NCBI GenBank assembly: GCA_903918315.1
Contig: CAIXEA010000150.1
Coordinates: 1-41,598, forward strand
Length of the DNA stretch: 41,598 nucleotides
Origin: an uncultured Acetobacteraceae bacterium
GTDB taxonomy: Bacteria > Pseudomonadota > Alphaproteobacteria > Acetobacterales > Acetobacteraceae
Reading direction: 5' to 3'
In this document: positions 32,904 through 41,460 of the stretch, one piece after another
Layout: the number at the start of each line of letters is the position of its first letter
Position numbering within the stretch: position 1 is the first letter of the stretch
The notes under the pieces: generated by a model
What the model was told of the DNA's origin: nothing
The model's database searches: none
The model's input: only the letters and a program-made list of their open reading frames with translations
Translations under genes and position numbers: made by a program

Positions 32904-35575
32904 TTTTCGCGGCGCCCTGGGTCCTGACGGCGCTGGTCGGGTTGCCTTTGCTGTGGTGGCTCCTGCGGGTCACCCCCCCGGCCCCACGCACCGAATCATT
33001 TCCCGCGCTCCGCCTGCTTCTCGGGCTGCGCGCGACGGAGGAAACGGCCGCTCGCACACCTTGGTGGCTTCTGGCACTCAGGCTCGTTGTGGCGAGCCTC
33101 GTGATCTGCGGGCTGGCCCGGCCGGTGCTTGACGCCGGCGCCGCCTTGCCGGGCTCTGGGCCGATCTTGCTGGTCGTCGATAACAGCTGGGCCGCGGCGG
33201 CTGGATGGCAGCAGCGGGTGCTCGCGATTGACGGTATTTTGGATCGAGCCGAACGGGCGGGCCGCGGGGTCGCGCTGCTGACCACAGCCACCGATGAGGG
33301 GGGCGCTGCGCCCAGGTTGATCGAGCCAACGCCGGTCGCGGACATCCGGACGCGTATCGCCGCTCTGCGGCCGGTACCTTGGCCAACCGACCGGGTCGGC
33401 GCATCGGCAGCACTCCGAACCTGGCATCATCCGGGGTCAGCCACCGTTTATGTCGGTGATGGGCTGAACGACGGCGCCTATAACACCTTCGCGGCCGCGC
33501 TCGCCGCCGTTGGTCCGATGATTCAGGTTTGCTGCGATGCGGCTCCGATCAGGGTGCTGCTGCCGGCGCAGAACGATCATGAAGGTCTGACGATGCGCCT
33601 GGCGCAGGTGCCACAAACGATCCCGACCCAGGCGGTCGTGCTCGCTCAGGCCGGTGATGGACGTACGCTGGCGCGCGGTGTCATCCCCATTCCTGCGGGG
33701 GCGAAGACGGCGTCCGGCACCATTCCATTGCCCATTGAATTGCGTAACCGTCTGTCACGACTGATGCTGGAGGGCCCTGCCTCAGCGGGCGCGGTGATGC
33801 TGCTGGACGAGCGCTGGCGCCGCCGCCCGGTCGGGCTGCTATCGGGTGATCTGGCCAGCGCGGACGCGCCATTTGCCGGAGCGCTCTACTACCTGAATCG
33901 CGCTTTGGCGCCGTTTGGGGAGGTACGAACCGGCACGCTGTCCGATCTGATCGCCCGGGATTTGTCAGTCCTGGTGCTCGCGGACCGACCGGTCACTGAT
34001 TCCGCGGAGCGGACCATGCTGGCAGCCTGGATCGAGAAAGGCGGTTTTCTCATTCGCTTTGCTGGACCACGCATGGCGGCCGCTGATGCCGACGACGGGC
34101 TATTGCCGGTTCCGTTGCTGGGCGGGGATCGCCAATTGGGCGGGGCATTGTCCTGGAGCGAACCGGCCGGCCTGGCGTTCTTCCCTCCTTCTTCCCCTTT
34201 CGCTGGCTTACCGGTGCCCGCGGAGGTCAAAATCACCCGTCAGGTGCTGGCTGAACCAGGCGCAGGTTTGGCGGGTCACACCTGGGCGGCCCTTTCAGAC
34301 GGCACGCCCCTGGTTACCGCGACAGCGCGCGGCGCCGGTCATATCGTGCTGTTTCATGTCACTGCCAATGCGGATTGGTCCGACCTGCCTTTGTCCGGCC
34401 TGTTCGTCGATATGCTGCGCCGGTTGACCACTTTGTCCGCCGGCGTCGCACCCAGCCAGGATGCGACGATCCTGGCACCGGCCATGACCTTGAACGGCTT
34501 CGGCAGCCTCACGCCCCCGGCTCGTGCGGCTGTGGGTTTGGCAGGGGACGCCTTCGGGCACACGCCGGTTTCGGCCTCCCATCCCCCTGGCCTTTATGGG
34601 CCTGAAAATGGCCGGCGTGCGCTGAATCTTGGAAACGCGATCACGACGCTGGAGGCCGCGCCGATCATCGCGGATGCGCGGCTTGAGACGTTGACGGGGG
34701 ACACGAGGGAACAGCCTCTGGGCCCCTCGCTGCTGACCGTCGCGCTGCTGCTGTCGATCGTTGATTTATTCATTTCGCTGGTCCTGCGCGGCTTGATACG
34801 GGCGCATGTGACCGGTCCGGCGATCGCCGTTTTGTTGGCCTTGGCAGCGCCAGCAAATGCGTTGGAGACCGTGGAGAACCCAGCCCTGGCAACCCGGCTG
34901 GGCTACATCGTAACCGGTGATGGTCAGGTTGATGCGACGTCGCGATCGGGCCTGGCCGGGCTTTCGGAATACGTCAACCGTCGGACCGCGGCGGCACTCG
35001 CGCAGCCGGACCCCGTCACACCCGGTCAGACCGATCTGAGCCTTTATCCGCTTCTTTATTGGCCGATTGTGGCGGATGCGACGCCGTTGTCGGACGAACA
35101 GACCCGGGCGCTGAACACATATATGAACCGAGGCGGGATCATGCTGATCGATACCCGCAATGGAGGAACGGGCGCGGGCTTCGCCCCCGGAACCACCGGT
35201 GCATTGCGGCGGCTCACCCAGGGATTGACGATTCCGGCGTTAACGCCGCTGACAACCGATCACGTTCTGTCGCATTCTTTCTACCTTTTAAACGATTTCC
35301 CGGGGCGTTTCACGGGTGATCCCGTTTGGGCGCAGCAGGAACAGGACCGGGCGAACGACAGCGTGAGCCCCGTCATCATAGGCGGCAACGATTGGGCCGC
35401 CGCCTGGGCGGTGGATACGTCAGGGCGGTATCCTTTCGCCACGATTCCGGGCGGCCAGCGACAACGGACGCTCGCCTACCGATTTGGCGTTAACCTCGTG
35501 ATGTACGCCTTGACCGGCAACTACAAAGGCGACCAGGTCCACGTCCCCGCGATCCTGCAGCGTTTGGGGCAATAG
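32900..35575 (+). CDS. BatA/DUF4159-domain membrane protein
   Basis: The 891-residue protein begins with an N-terminal BatA-type segment (FAAPWVLTALVGLPLLWWLL, then a second helix WWLLALRLVVASLVICGLAR) and a vWA-like domain whose site reads VVDNSWAAAAGWQ, lacking the second serine of DxSxS. A long middle region with GFLIRFAGPRMA and GHIVLFHVTANADWSDLPLS resembles a glutamine-amidotransferase-like fold. Two helices near residues 615-660 are followed by the DUF4159 domain, LATRLGYIVTGDGQVDATSR, LSEYVNRRTAAAL, YPLLYWPIVADATPLSDEQT, GGIMLIDTRNGG and SFYLLNDFPGRFTG. The family occurs almost only beside MoxR and DUF58 and is uncharacterised. It probably sits in the inner membrane with the C-terminal domain in the periplasm. 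Confidence 0.88.
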   Translation: MIFAAPWVLTALVGLPLLWWLLRVTPPAPRTESFPALRLLLGLRATEETAARTPWWLLALRLVVASLVICGLARPVLDAGAALPGSGPILLVVDNSWAAAAGWQQRVLAIDGILDRAERAGRGVALLTTATDEGGAAPRLIEPTPVADIRTRIAALRPVPWPTDRVGASAALRTWHHPGSATVYVGDGLNDGAYNTFAAALAAVGPMIQVCCDAAPIRVLLPAQNDHEGLTMRLAQVPQTIPTQAVVLAQAGDGRTLARGVIPIPAGAKTASGTIPLPIELRNRLSRLMLEGPASAGAVMLLDERWRRRPVGLLSGDLASADAPFAGALYYLNRALAPFGEVRTGTLSDLIARDLSVLVLADRPVTDSAERTMLAAWIEKGGFLIRFAGPRMAAADADDGLLPVPLLGGDRQLGGALSWSEPAGLAFFPPSSPFAGLPVPAEVKITRQVLAEPGAGLAGHTWAALSDGTPLVTATARGAGHIVLFHVTANADWSDLPLSGLFVDMLRRLTTLSAGVAPSQDATILAPAMTLNGFGSLTPPARAAVGLAGDAFGHTPVSASHPPGLYGPENGRRALNLGNAITTLEAAPIIADARLETLTGDTREQPLGPSLLTVALLLSIVDLFISLVLRGLIRAHVTGPAIAVLLALAAPANALETVENPALATRLGYIVTGDGQVDATSRSGLAGLSEYVNRRTAAALAQPDPVTPGQTDLSLYPLLYWPIVADATPLSDEQTRALNTYMNRGGIMLIDTRNGGTGAGFAPGTTGALRRLTQGLTIPALTPLTTDHVLSHSFYLLNDFPGRFTGDPVWAQQEQDRANDSVSPVIIGGNDWAAAWAVDTSGRYPFATIPGGQRQRTLAYRFGVNLVMYALTGNYKGDQVHVPAILQRLGQ

Positions 35576-35578
35576 GAC

Positions 35579-37675
35579 ATGCACCTCGAGCATGCCATCG
35601 CTGCGCTGCGTTTCGATCCCCTGATCCCACCCTGGATCCTCCTCGTGCTGGGAGCATTCGCGGGCATCGTCATCGGCCTTGCTCTGTGGCGGCGGGCGAG
35701 CGGAAGCCTCGTGCGGTTCGCGGCTTTCGCCGTGCTGTTGTTCTGGCTGACAGGCCCCCGACTGGTCAGTGAGACCCGCGAAACCCTGCCAGATATCGGC
35801 CTTCTGGTGGTTGATCAGACCGCATCCATGCTCATCGGTGATCGGAGGCAACTGGCGGAAGCGGCGCGCGCGACACTGATGGATCGCGCCGGACGGATGC
35901 GGGACCTCGAACTGCGCGCCATCACCGTGCCCGAAAGCGGCAACGCGGGAACCCAGCTGTTCTCCGCGATCGAGCGCGCCTTGGCTGACATACCCCGCAG
36001 CCGGTTCGCAGGCACGATTGTGATCACCGATGGCCAGGTCCATGACAGTCCGGCCGGCGAGACAACCGGCGGCCCGGGCGGCGCGCCTCTGAATGTGCTG
36101 ATCCCCGCGAAGGGTGAAGAGTCCGACCGCCGGCTTCGGATCATCGAAGCCCCGTCCTATGGCATTGTCGGCAAGCCGGTCACCATGCGCATCGTGGTTG
36201 AAGACCTCGGCACAACCCGCAAAGCCCCCGCCGTATTGACCATCCGCCGGGATGGCGAACCGCCGCGCAGTCAAAGCGTCGTGGTCGGAAAAGAGCAAAC
36301 GATCACCCTGCCGATTAACCGGGCAGGCCCGAGCATTGTCGAGCTTTCAGTCAATGCCCTGGAGGGCGAGGTCTCCCCGCTGAACAACCGTGCGGTGATC
36401 GAAGTCAACGGTGTACGCGATCGTTTGCGTGTTCTGCTGGTATCCGGTGAGCCCCATTCCGGCGAACGGACCTGGCGCCGGCTGCTCAAAGCCGATCCGG
36501 CGGTCGATCTGGTGCATTTTACGATCCTGCGGCCACCGGAGCGCGACGATCAGACACCGCTCAGCGAATTGGCCCTGATCGCATTCCCGACCCGGGAGCT
36601 GTTTCAGGAAAAAATCGGCGAGTTCGATCTGGTGATTCTGGACCGGTTCCAGAACCGTGGGCTCCTGCCCCCCTTGTATCTTGCGAATATCGCCAAGCGC
36701 GTGCGCGATGGTGGCGCCCTGTTGATGAGTGCCGGGCCGGAATTCAGCGGTGCGACCAGCCTCGCCAGCACGCCACTGGGCAGCATTCTGCCCGGCAAAC
36801 CAATGCGGCTGCATGGGGTCATTGAGGAGAAATTCCGCCCCGAAGTCACTGATCTCGGCCAGCGCCATCCTGTCACGGAAGGGCTCGCCGGCGGTAATAC
36901 CCCGGGTGCTCCCGCCACCTGGGGCCCGTGGTACCGCCGGATCCAGTTGAACGAAGCCCATGGCGATACCCTGCTGCGGACCGCCAACGACGAGCCATTG
37001 CTGCTGTTGGACCGTGTGGGCAAAGGGCGCGTGGCGCTGCTGCTGTCGGACCAGATATGGCTATGGTCGCGTGGACACGAGGGCGGCGGCCCCCAGGCCG
37101 AATTGCTCCGCCGCATTTCCCACTGGCTGATGCAAGAACCATCGCTGGAGGAAAGCGCGCTCACCGCGCATATCAAGGGCGGTCAACTCAGGATCGAGCG
37201 ACGCGCGCTTGACCCCAATGCGGTGCGTGTCGCGCGGGTGATCGACCCGGATGGCCGGACCGAAACGGTGCCTTTGCGTGATATGAGCCCGGGTAAGGCC
37301 GTCGGTGAAACCGTTGCGACCCTCCCCGGGGTCTGGCAGGTGACCGATGGAGAGCACGTTGCCTATGCAGCTTCCGATACCGCCAATCCCATGGAGATCG
37401 CGGACTTGCGGGCCACTGCGACCGTGATCGGTTCGCTGGCCCATAGTTCGGGCGGGGGCGTGCATTGGCTGGGGACAGCCGCGGCTCCGGATATCCCCGA
37501 CCTTCGGCGCACGGAAGCCGATCACCCCGCCTCTGGCGGGTCCTGGATTGGGCTACAGCGCCGTCACGATCATATCGTCACGGGTATCGCCTCGGTCCCG
37601 TTGCTGCCTGCTTGGCTGTCGCTTCCGGTGATTTTGGGACTTTTGCTCATCGCCTGGCGGCGAGAGGGTCGTTAG
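35579..37675 (+). CDS. Membrane protein with vWA-like and amidotransferase-like domains
   Basis: The 698-residue protein starts three bases after the previous stop. Two N-terminal helices (PPWILLVLGAFAGIVIGLAL and LVRFAAFAVLLFWLTGPRLV) precede a vWA-like domain (about 75-190) with VVDQTASMLIGDRR (DxTxS) and VITDGQVHDSP, so its metal site looks usable, unlike that of its neighbour. An immunoglobulin-like stretch follows (NRAGPSIVELSVNALEGEVS). From about 280 a glutamine-amidotransferase-like fold (LRVLLVSGEPHSGERTWRRL, FDLVILDRFQNRGLLP, GRVALLLSDQIWLW) runs to about 520. A last helix (LLPAWLSLPVILGLLLIAWR) ends the protein. It completes the MoxR, DUF58 and DUF4159 set, which likely forms an envelope complex. 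Confidence 0.8.
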   Translation: MHLEHAIAALRFDPLIPPWILLVLGAFAGIVIGLALWRRASGSLVRFAAFAVLLFWLTGPRLVSETRETLPDIGLLVVDQTASMLIGDRRQLAEAARATLMDRAGRMRDLELRAITVPESGNAGTQLFSAIERALADIPRSRFAGTIVITDGQVHDSPAGETTGGPGGAPLNVLIPAKGEESDRRLRIIEAPSYGIVGKPVTMRIVVEDLGTTRKAPAVLTIRRDGEPPRSQSVVVGKEQTITLPINRAGPSIVELSVNALEGEVSPLNNRAVIEVNGVRDRLRVLLVSGEPHSGERTWRRLLKADPAVDLVHFTILRPPERDDQTPLSELALIAFPTRELFQEKIGEFDLVILDRFQNRGLLPPLYLANIAKRVRDGGALLMSAGPEFSGATSLASTPLGSILPGKPMRLHGVIEEKFRPEVTDLGQRHPVTEGLAGGNTPGAPATWGPWYRRIQLNEAHGDTLLRTANDEPLLLLDRVGKGRVALLLSDQIWLWSRGHEGGGPQAELLRRISHWLMQEPSLEESALTAHIKGGQLRIERRALDPNAVRVARVIDPDGRTETVPLRDMSPGKAVGETVATLPGVWQVTDGEHVAYAASDTANPMEIADLRATATVIGSLAHSSGGGVHWLGTAAAPDIPDLRRTEADHPASGGSWIGLQRRHDHIVTGIASVPLLPAWLSLPVILGLLLIAWRREGR

Positions 37676-37679
37676 CAAT

Positions 37680-38255
37680 ATGCCCAAAGGGCGGCTAACA
37701 GCTTTCACGGATGGTGTTATCGCGATCATCATCACGATCATGGTGCTGGACCTGAAGGTGCCAAGCGGCGCTGGATGGGCTGATCTGCGGCCGCTGCTGC
37801 CGGTCTTCCTCAGCTATGCGCTCAGCTTCGTGTATGTCGCGATTTACTGGAACAACCATCACCACCTGTTGCATGCGGCAACGCGCGTGAACGGCGGCAT
37901 ACTCTGGGCCAACATGCACTTGCTGTTCTGGTTGTCGCTGGTCCCGTTCACCACGGCCTGGATGGGTGAGAACCACTTCGGCCAGGTTCCCACGACGGTC
38001 TACGGGTTTTCTTTGCTGATGCCTGGCATCGCCTGGTTCCTGTTGCAGGCGACCATCGTTCGACAGCAAGGCCCACAGGGCCCGCTGGCCAAAGCGCTGG
38101 GCCGGGATATCAAGGGCAAGGCGTCGATCCTGGCCTATCTGATCGCGATCGCCGCCAGCTATTTCGCGGTCTGGATCGCTCAGGCCCTCTTTGTCGCGGT
38201 GGCACTGTTGTGGTTGATCCCTGATCGTCGGATCGAGCGTGTCCTCCAACCCTGA
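37680..38255 (+). CDS. TMEM175-like (DUF1211) potassium channel
   Basis: The 191-residue protein has six predicted helices. The opening GRLTAFTDGVIAIIITIMVL then DLKVP is the RxxxFSDG signature of TMEM175 proteins, whose helix 1 lines the pore of a potassium-selective leak channel in bacteria and lysosomes; the Ser is Thr here, as in some bacterial members. IYWNNHHHLLHAATRVNGGI then LWANMHLLFWLSLVPFTTAW is the second conserved block. One repeat of six helices per chain means a tetramer is expected. It begins four bases after the vWA gene stop and may ride on that operon's transcript, although no functional link is known. Confidence 0.9.
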   Translation: MPKGRLTAFTDGVIAIIITIMVLDLKVPSGAGWADLRPLLPVFLSYALSFVYVAIYWNNHHHLLHAATRVNGGILWANMHLLFWLSLVPFTTAWMGENHFGQVPTTVYGFSLLMPGIAWFLLQATIVRQQGPQGPLAKALGRDIKGKASILAYLIAIAASYFAVWIAQALFVAVALLWLIPDRRIERVLQP

Positions 38256-38358
38256 CCGGATGCCACCATCGGTTGCCGAGGTCCCTGGTCCTTCCGTGAC
38301 GGGCCTGGATCGGCGACAACCGGGTCTGGCGACTGTGACGAGGTAAAAGGGGCGCGGG

Positions 38359-39165
38359 ATGAAGCTGTTCTATCAGAGCATGGGGGTGGCGCGCAGGTCG
38401 GAATCCGGCCCGTATGCGCGCGCTTTGGCCAAGGTGCTGCGGGATGCCGCCGCACCGGGCACCGAAGTGTCCGTATTCGGGCTGGCGCCAGGCAAGGCAC
38501 TGGCCGATCAGTATCGGTATCTCGAATATCTCGATACCGCCGAAATCCTGGAAAACGGCCTGCGATCCGAGCAGGAGGGCTATGACGGGTTTCTGATCGG
38601 GAATGTCTTCGAGCCAGGCCTGCACGCGTTGCGCGAGGTGCTGAACATTCCGGTGTTGGGCCTTGCGGAATCCTCGGTGCATATGGCGTGCCTGATGGGG
38701 GCCAGCTACTCGATCGTCAACGTGAACCCCAAGTTCACCCGAAGGGTCACCGAGAACATCAACAGCACAGGCCTGGGATCGCGCATGATTTCCATCGACG
38801 AGATGAAAATCGAAGGCGGTCGTGCGGTCGATCTGGCCTTTGAGGACGAGGCGGTGTGTCAAAGCGTGGTGGCCCAATTCAGTGCGGCAGCCCGCCTGGG
38901 TATCGCCAAAGGCGCTGAAACCATTATCCCGGCCGGCGGTATCGTCATGACCATTCTGGCCCATGCCGGGGTTCACGCCGTGGATGGCGTGCCGATCGTC
39001 AACGGGCTGATCGCGTTGTTGAAAATGGCGGAAATGGCGGTCCAGGTTCGCCAACTCACCGGCGGTTTCACGAGTAAGCGGATGATGTACGCCCCCCCGA
39101 CCGGTCGGCTTCTCGCAGATATCCGGGCGGTCTATGGCGATCATGTGTATCCTGGCGCGACTTAG
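38359..39165 (+). CDS. Asp/Glu/hydantoin racemase-fold protein lacking both catalytic cysteines
   Basis: The 268-residue protein has the family's two-domain layout. It opens MKLFYQSMGVARRSESGPY, has FDGFLIG-like DGFLIGNVFEPGLHALREVL and IPVLGLAESSVHMACLMGAS in the first lobe and AAARLGIAKGAETIIPAGGI then VMTILAH in the second. In active racemases these places carry Cys (as in GCFGDPG and GCAGM); here they are Asn82 and Ala192. Both catalytic residues are therefore missing, so racemisation by the two-base mechanism is unlikely. It may be a lyase, isomerase or binding protein, or the chemistry may use other residues. AGGTAAAAGG lies before the ATG at 38359. A 14-pair palindrome begins at its stop codon. 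Confidence 0.85.
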   Translation: MKLFYQSMGVARRSESGPYARALAKVLRDAAAPGTEVSVFGLAPGKALADQYRYLEYLDTAEILENGLRSEQEGYDGFLIGNVFEPGLHALREVLNIPVLGLAESSVHMACLMGASYSIVNVNPKFTRRVTENINSTGLGSRMISIDEMKIEGGRAVDLAFEDEAVCQSVVAQFSAAARLGIAKGAETIIPAGGIVMTILAHAGVHAVDGVPIVNGLIALLKMAEMAVQVRQLTGGFTSKRMMYAPPTGRLLADIRAVYGDHVYPGAT

Positions 39166-39202
39166 AGCATGATGACCGTTGATAGGCGCGGTCATCATGC
39201 TC
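39165..39202. repeat. Perfect 14-bp palindrome after the racemase-like gene
   Basis: GAGCATGATGACCG at 39165-39178 pairs perfectly with CGGTCATCATGCTC at 39189-39202 around a ten-base spacer. The left arm overlaps the stop codon (TAG). It could end transcription in either direction, although only a short TCTC follows. GAGCATGATG palindromes recur between genes in several alphaproteobacteria, so it may be a dispersed repeat. The same TTAGAGCATG also occurs at the hemH stop (41457). Confidence 0.7.
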
Positions 39203-39356
39203 TCAACTCTTGCCTGCTCGCGGGATTCAAACTTTCGGTGATTCCACTTCCGGCCATCCCGCACTAACGCGGCCTTGTGTCCGTGTGATGGGTTCCGCCA
39301 TAACGCCAGGGTCGCAACTCAAGGGACATCGATGACACTCCGCCTTGTGTGCCTTC

Positions 39357-40400
39357 ATGGCTGATACCGCAAAGCCCTTGCTGCGTGCATTGGCGGGAGA
39401 GGCCGTGTGGCCGCCACCGATGTGGCTCATGCGACAGGCTGGACGATATTTGCCGGAATACAGGGCCATTCGGGCTGGCGTTACCGACTTCATCGCGCTT
39501 TGCACTACCCCCGAAAAGGCCGCCGAGGTCACGTTGCAACCAATCCGGCGGTACGGCTTCGACGCGGCGATCCTGTTCAGCGATATCCTGGTATTGCCCT
39601 GGGCGCTCGGCCACGGGCTGGAATTCAAAGAAGGGGAAGGCCCGGTCCTGCCGAAGCTTCGGGATGCCGCCGGTGTCGACGCGTTGAACCCGGCTAAGGT
39701 GGCCGCCGCGGTGGCCCCGGTGATGGAAACGGTGCGCCGTGTCGCGGCCGGCCTGACGACGGAAGGCTTTTCCCAGACCGCGCTGATCGGTTTCGCCGGG
39801 GCGCCTTTCACCGTCGCCTGCTACATGGTCGAAGGTGGCGGCTCGCGTGACTTCGCCGCCACGCGGGCCATGGCTTACGCCGATCCGGCGCTGTTCGGAC
39901 GATTGATGGATACGCTGACGGAAGCGACCATCGTGTACCTGTCAGCCCAGGTGGATGCCGGGGCGGAAGTCCTGATGTTATTCGACTCCTGGGCCGGCGT
40001 GCTCGCCCCTGGATTGTTCAGGACCCATGTGATCGCCCCTGCCACCAGGATCATCAACGCGCTGCGGCAGCGCCATCCTGGTATCCCCATCATCGGATTC
40101 CCACGTCTGGCCGGCCTGATGGTGGGTGACTATGCGGCAACCGGCGTCAATGCCATCGGGATGGATACGTCGATGGACCTCACCCGCGCATCCGGTGCTA
40201 TTCCCGCTTCTGTCGCGCTGCAAGGCAATCTGGACCCCATGGCCCTCGTAGCCGGTGGGGTTGCGCTGGCGAACGAGACCGATGCGATCCTGGCTGCGAT
40301 GCGGGGGCGGCCGTTCATATTCAACCTTGGTCATGGGATCGTGCCCCAAACCCCGCCGGATCATGTCGCTGCCTTGGTGGAGCGCGTCCGTGGCGCGTAA
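39357..40400 (+). CDS. hemE: Uroporphyrinogen decarboxylase
   Basis: The 347-residue cytoplasmic enzyme converts uroporphyrinogen III to coproporphyrinogen III in haem synthesis. The N-terminal signature WLMRQAGRYLPEYRAIRA, with the substrate-binding Arg residues, and the central GFAGAPFTVACYMVEGGG are diagnostic. FSDILVLPWALGHGLEF holds the catalytic Asp. FDSWAGVLAP and the C-terminal LQGNLDPMALVAGG then FIFNLGHGIVPQTPPDHV complete the fold. Length is normal. I chose the ATG at 39357; a GTG four codons upstream is possible and no strong ribosome site is seen. The stop lies 11 bases inside the next gene, hemH. Confidence 0.96.
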   Translation: MADTAKPLLRALAGEAVWPPPMWLMRQAGRYLPEYRAIRAGVTDFIALCTTPEKAAEVTLQPIRRYGFDAAILFSDILVLPWALGHGLEFKEGEGPVLPKLRDAAGVDALNPAKVAAAVAPVMETVRRVAAGLTTEGFSQTALIGFAGAPFTVACYMVEGGGSRDFAATRAMAYADPALFGRLMDTLTEATIVYLSAQVDAGAEVLMLFDSWAGVLAPGLFRTHVIAPATRIINALRQRHPGIPIIGFPRLAGLMVGDYAATGVNAIGMDTSMDLTRASGAIPASVALQGNLDPMALVAGGVALANETDAILAAMRGRPFIFNLGHGIVPQTPPDHVAALVERVRGA

Positions 40401-41460
40401 GATCGCCATTGTCCTGTTCAACCTCGGCGGTCCGGATCGCCCCGAGGCCATCAAGCCGTTTTTGCAAAACCTGTTCAGCGACCCCGCCATTCTGCGGGTG
40501 CCGTTTTTCATACGGTTCTTTCTGGCGCGGATCATTGCCCGCGCCCGCCTGAAACCCGCGACGGAGAATTACGCTTTTTTGGGTGGCAAATCGCCGTTGC
40601 TGGAACTGACGCAACAGCAGGCGGCGGCGCTGCAAGGCGCGTTGGACGATATGGACGCGCGGTGCTTCATCGCGATGCGCTATTGGCACCCCTTCAGTCT
40701 GGAGACCGCCCGCGCGGTGAAGGCATGGGGTCCGGACGAGATCGTCCTGCTGCCCCTGTATCCGCAGTACTCCTCAACGACCACCGGCAGTTCGCTGACG
40801 GCCTGGCGAACGGCGGCGGCTCAGGCTGGTTTGGCGGCGCGCACCACGACGCTATGCTGCTACGCGACCGATAGCAGCTATGTCGCCGCCACCGCCGCGA
40901 TCGTCCGCGGTGCCTATGACCGCGCGCGCGCATCGCTTGATCCGACCGTGCCCTTGCGAGTCCTGTTCTCCGCTCACGGGCTGCCGGAAAAGATCGTCAA
41001 AGCCGGCGATCCCTACCAGGCGCAGATCGAGCAAACCGCGGCGGCCGTGCTGGCCGATTGGGGTGCCTCCGGCCTTGATACCGTTGTCTGCTATCAATCC
41101 CGCGCCACCCCGGTGAAATGGATCGGCCCCAGCACGGATGAAGAAATTGAGCGCGCCGGACGCGACGGCGTCGCGGTCCTGGTCATTCCCATCGCGTTTG
41201 TGTCAGAGCATTCCGAAACCCTGGTCGAACTTGATATCGAATACCGGCATCTGGCGGAAAAGGCCGGCGTCAAAGGCTATTTCCGAGTGCCAACGCAAAC
41301 CACCGATCCCGCGTTCATCGAAGCCTTGGCCGGTTTGGTGCGCAGAAGTCTGGACGCTGGTCCCGGCCTGTGCAGCCATGGCGGCAGGCGCCTCTGCGCG
41401 GCGGAGCACACGGACTGCCCTTTCGCGCTGGCATCAACTGCCGGTGAAAAACCGCATTAG
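40390..41460 (+). CDS. hemH: Ferrochelatase, with a C-terminal cysteine cluster
   Basis: The 356-residue enzyme inserts iron into protoporphyrin IX. It starts at the GTG at 40390 (MARKIAIVLFNLGGPDRP), overlapping hemE by 11 bases. AFLGGKSPLLELTQQQA, YWHPFSLETARAV, LPLYPQYSSTTTGS, FSAHGLPEKIVKAGDPYQ with the metal-binding His, YQSRATPVKWIGPSTDE and PIAFVSEHSETLVELDIEYR are all family blocks. The C-terminus has three Cys (CSHGGRRLCAAEHTDC), and TLCCYATDSS carries two more in the middle. Caulobacter and animal ferrochelatases bind a [2Fe-2S] cluster with one internal and three C-terminal Cys, so this one probably does too. The stop TAG falls where an IS630-type element begins. Confidence 0.95.
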   Translation: MARKIAIVLFNLGGPDRPEAIKPFLQNLFSDPAILRVPFFIRFFLARIIARARLKPATENYAFLGGKSPLLELTQQQAAALQGALDDMDARCFIAMRYWHPFSLETARAVKAWGPDEIVLLPLYPQYSSTTTGSSLTAWRTAAAQAGLAARTTTLCCYATDSSYVAATAAIVRGAYDRARASLDPTVPLRVLFSAHGLPEKIVKAGDPYQAQIEQTAAAVLADWGASGLDTVVCYQSRATPVKWIGPSTDEEIERAGRDGVAVLVIPIAFVSEHSETLVELDIEYRHLAEKAGVKGYFRVPTQTTDPAFIEALAGLVRRSLDAGPGLCSHGGRRLCAAEHTDCPFALASTAGEKPH

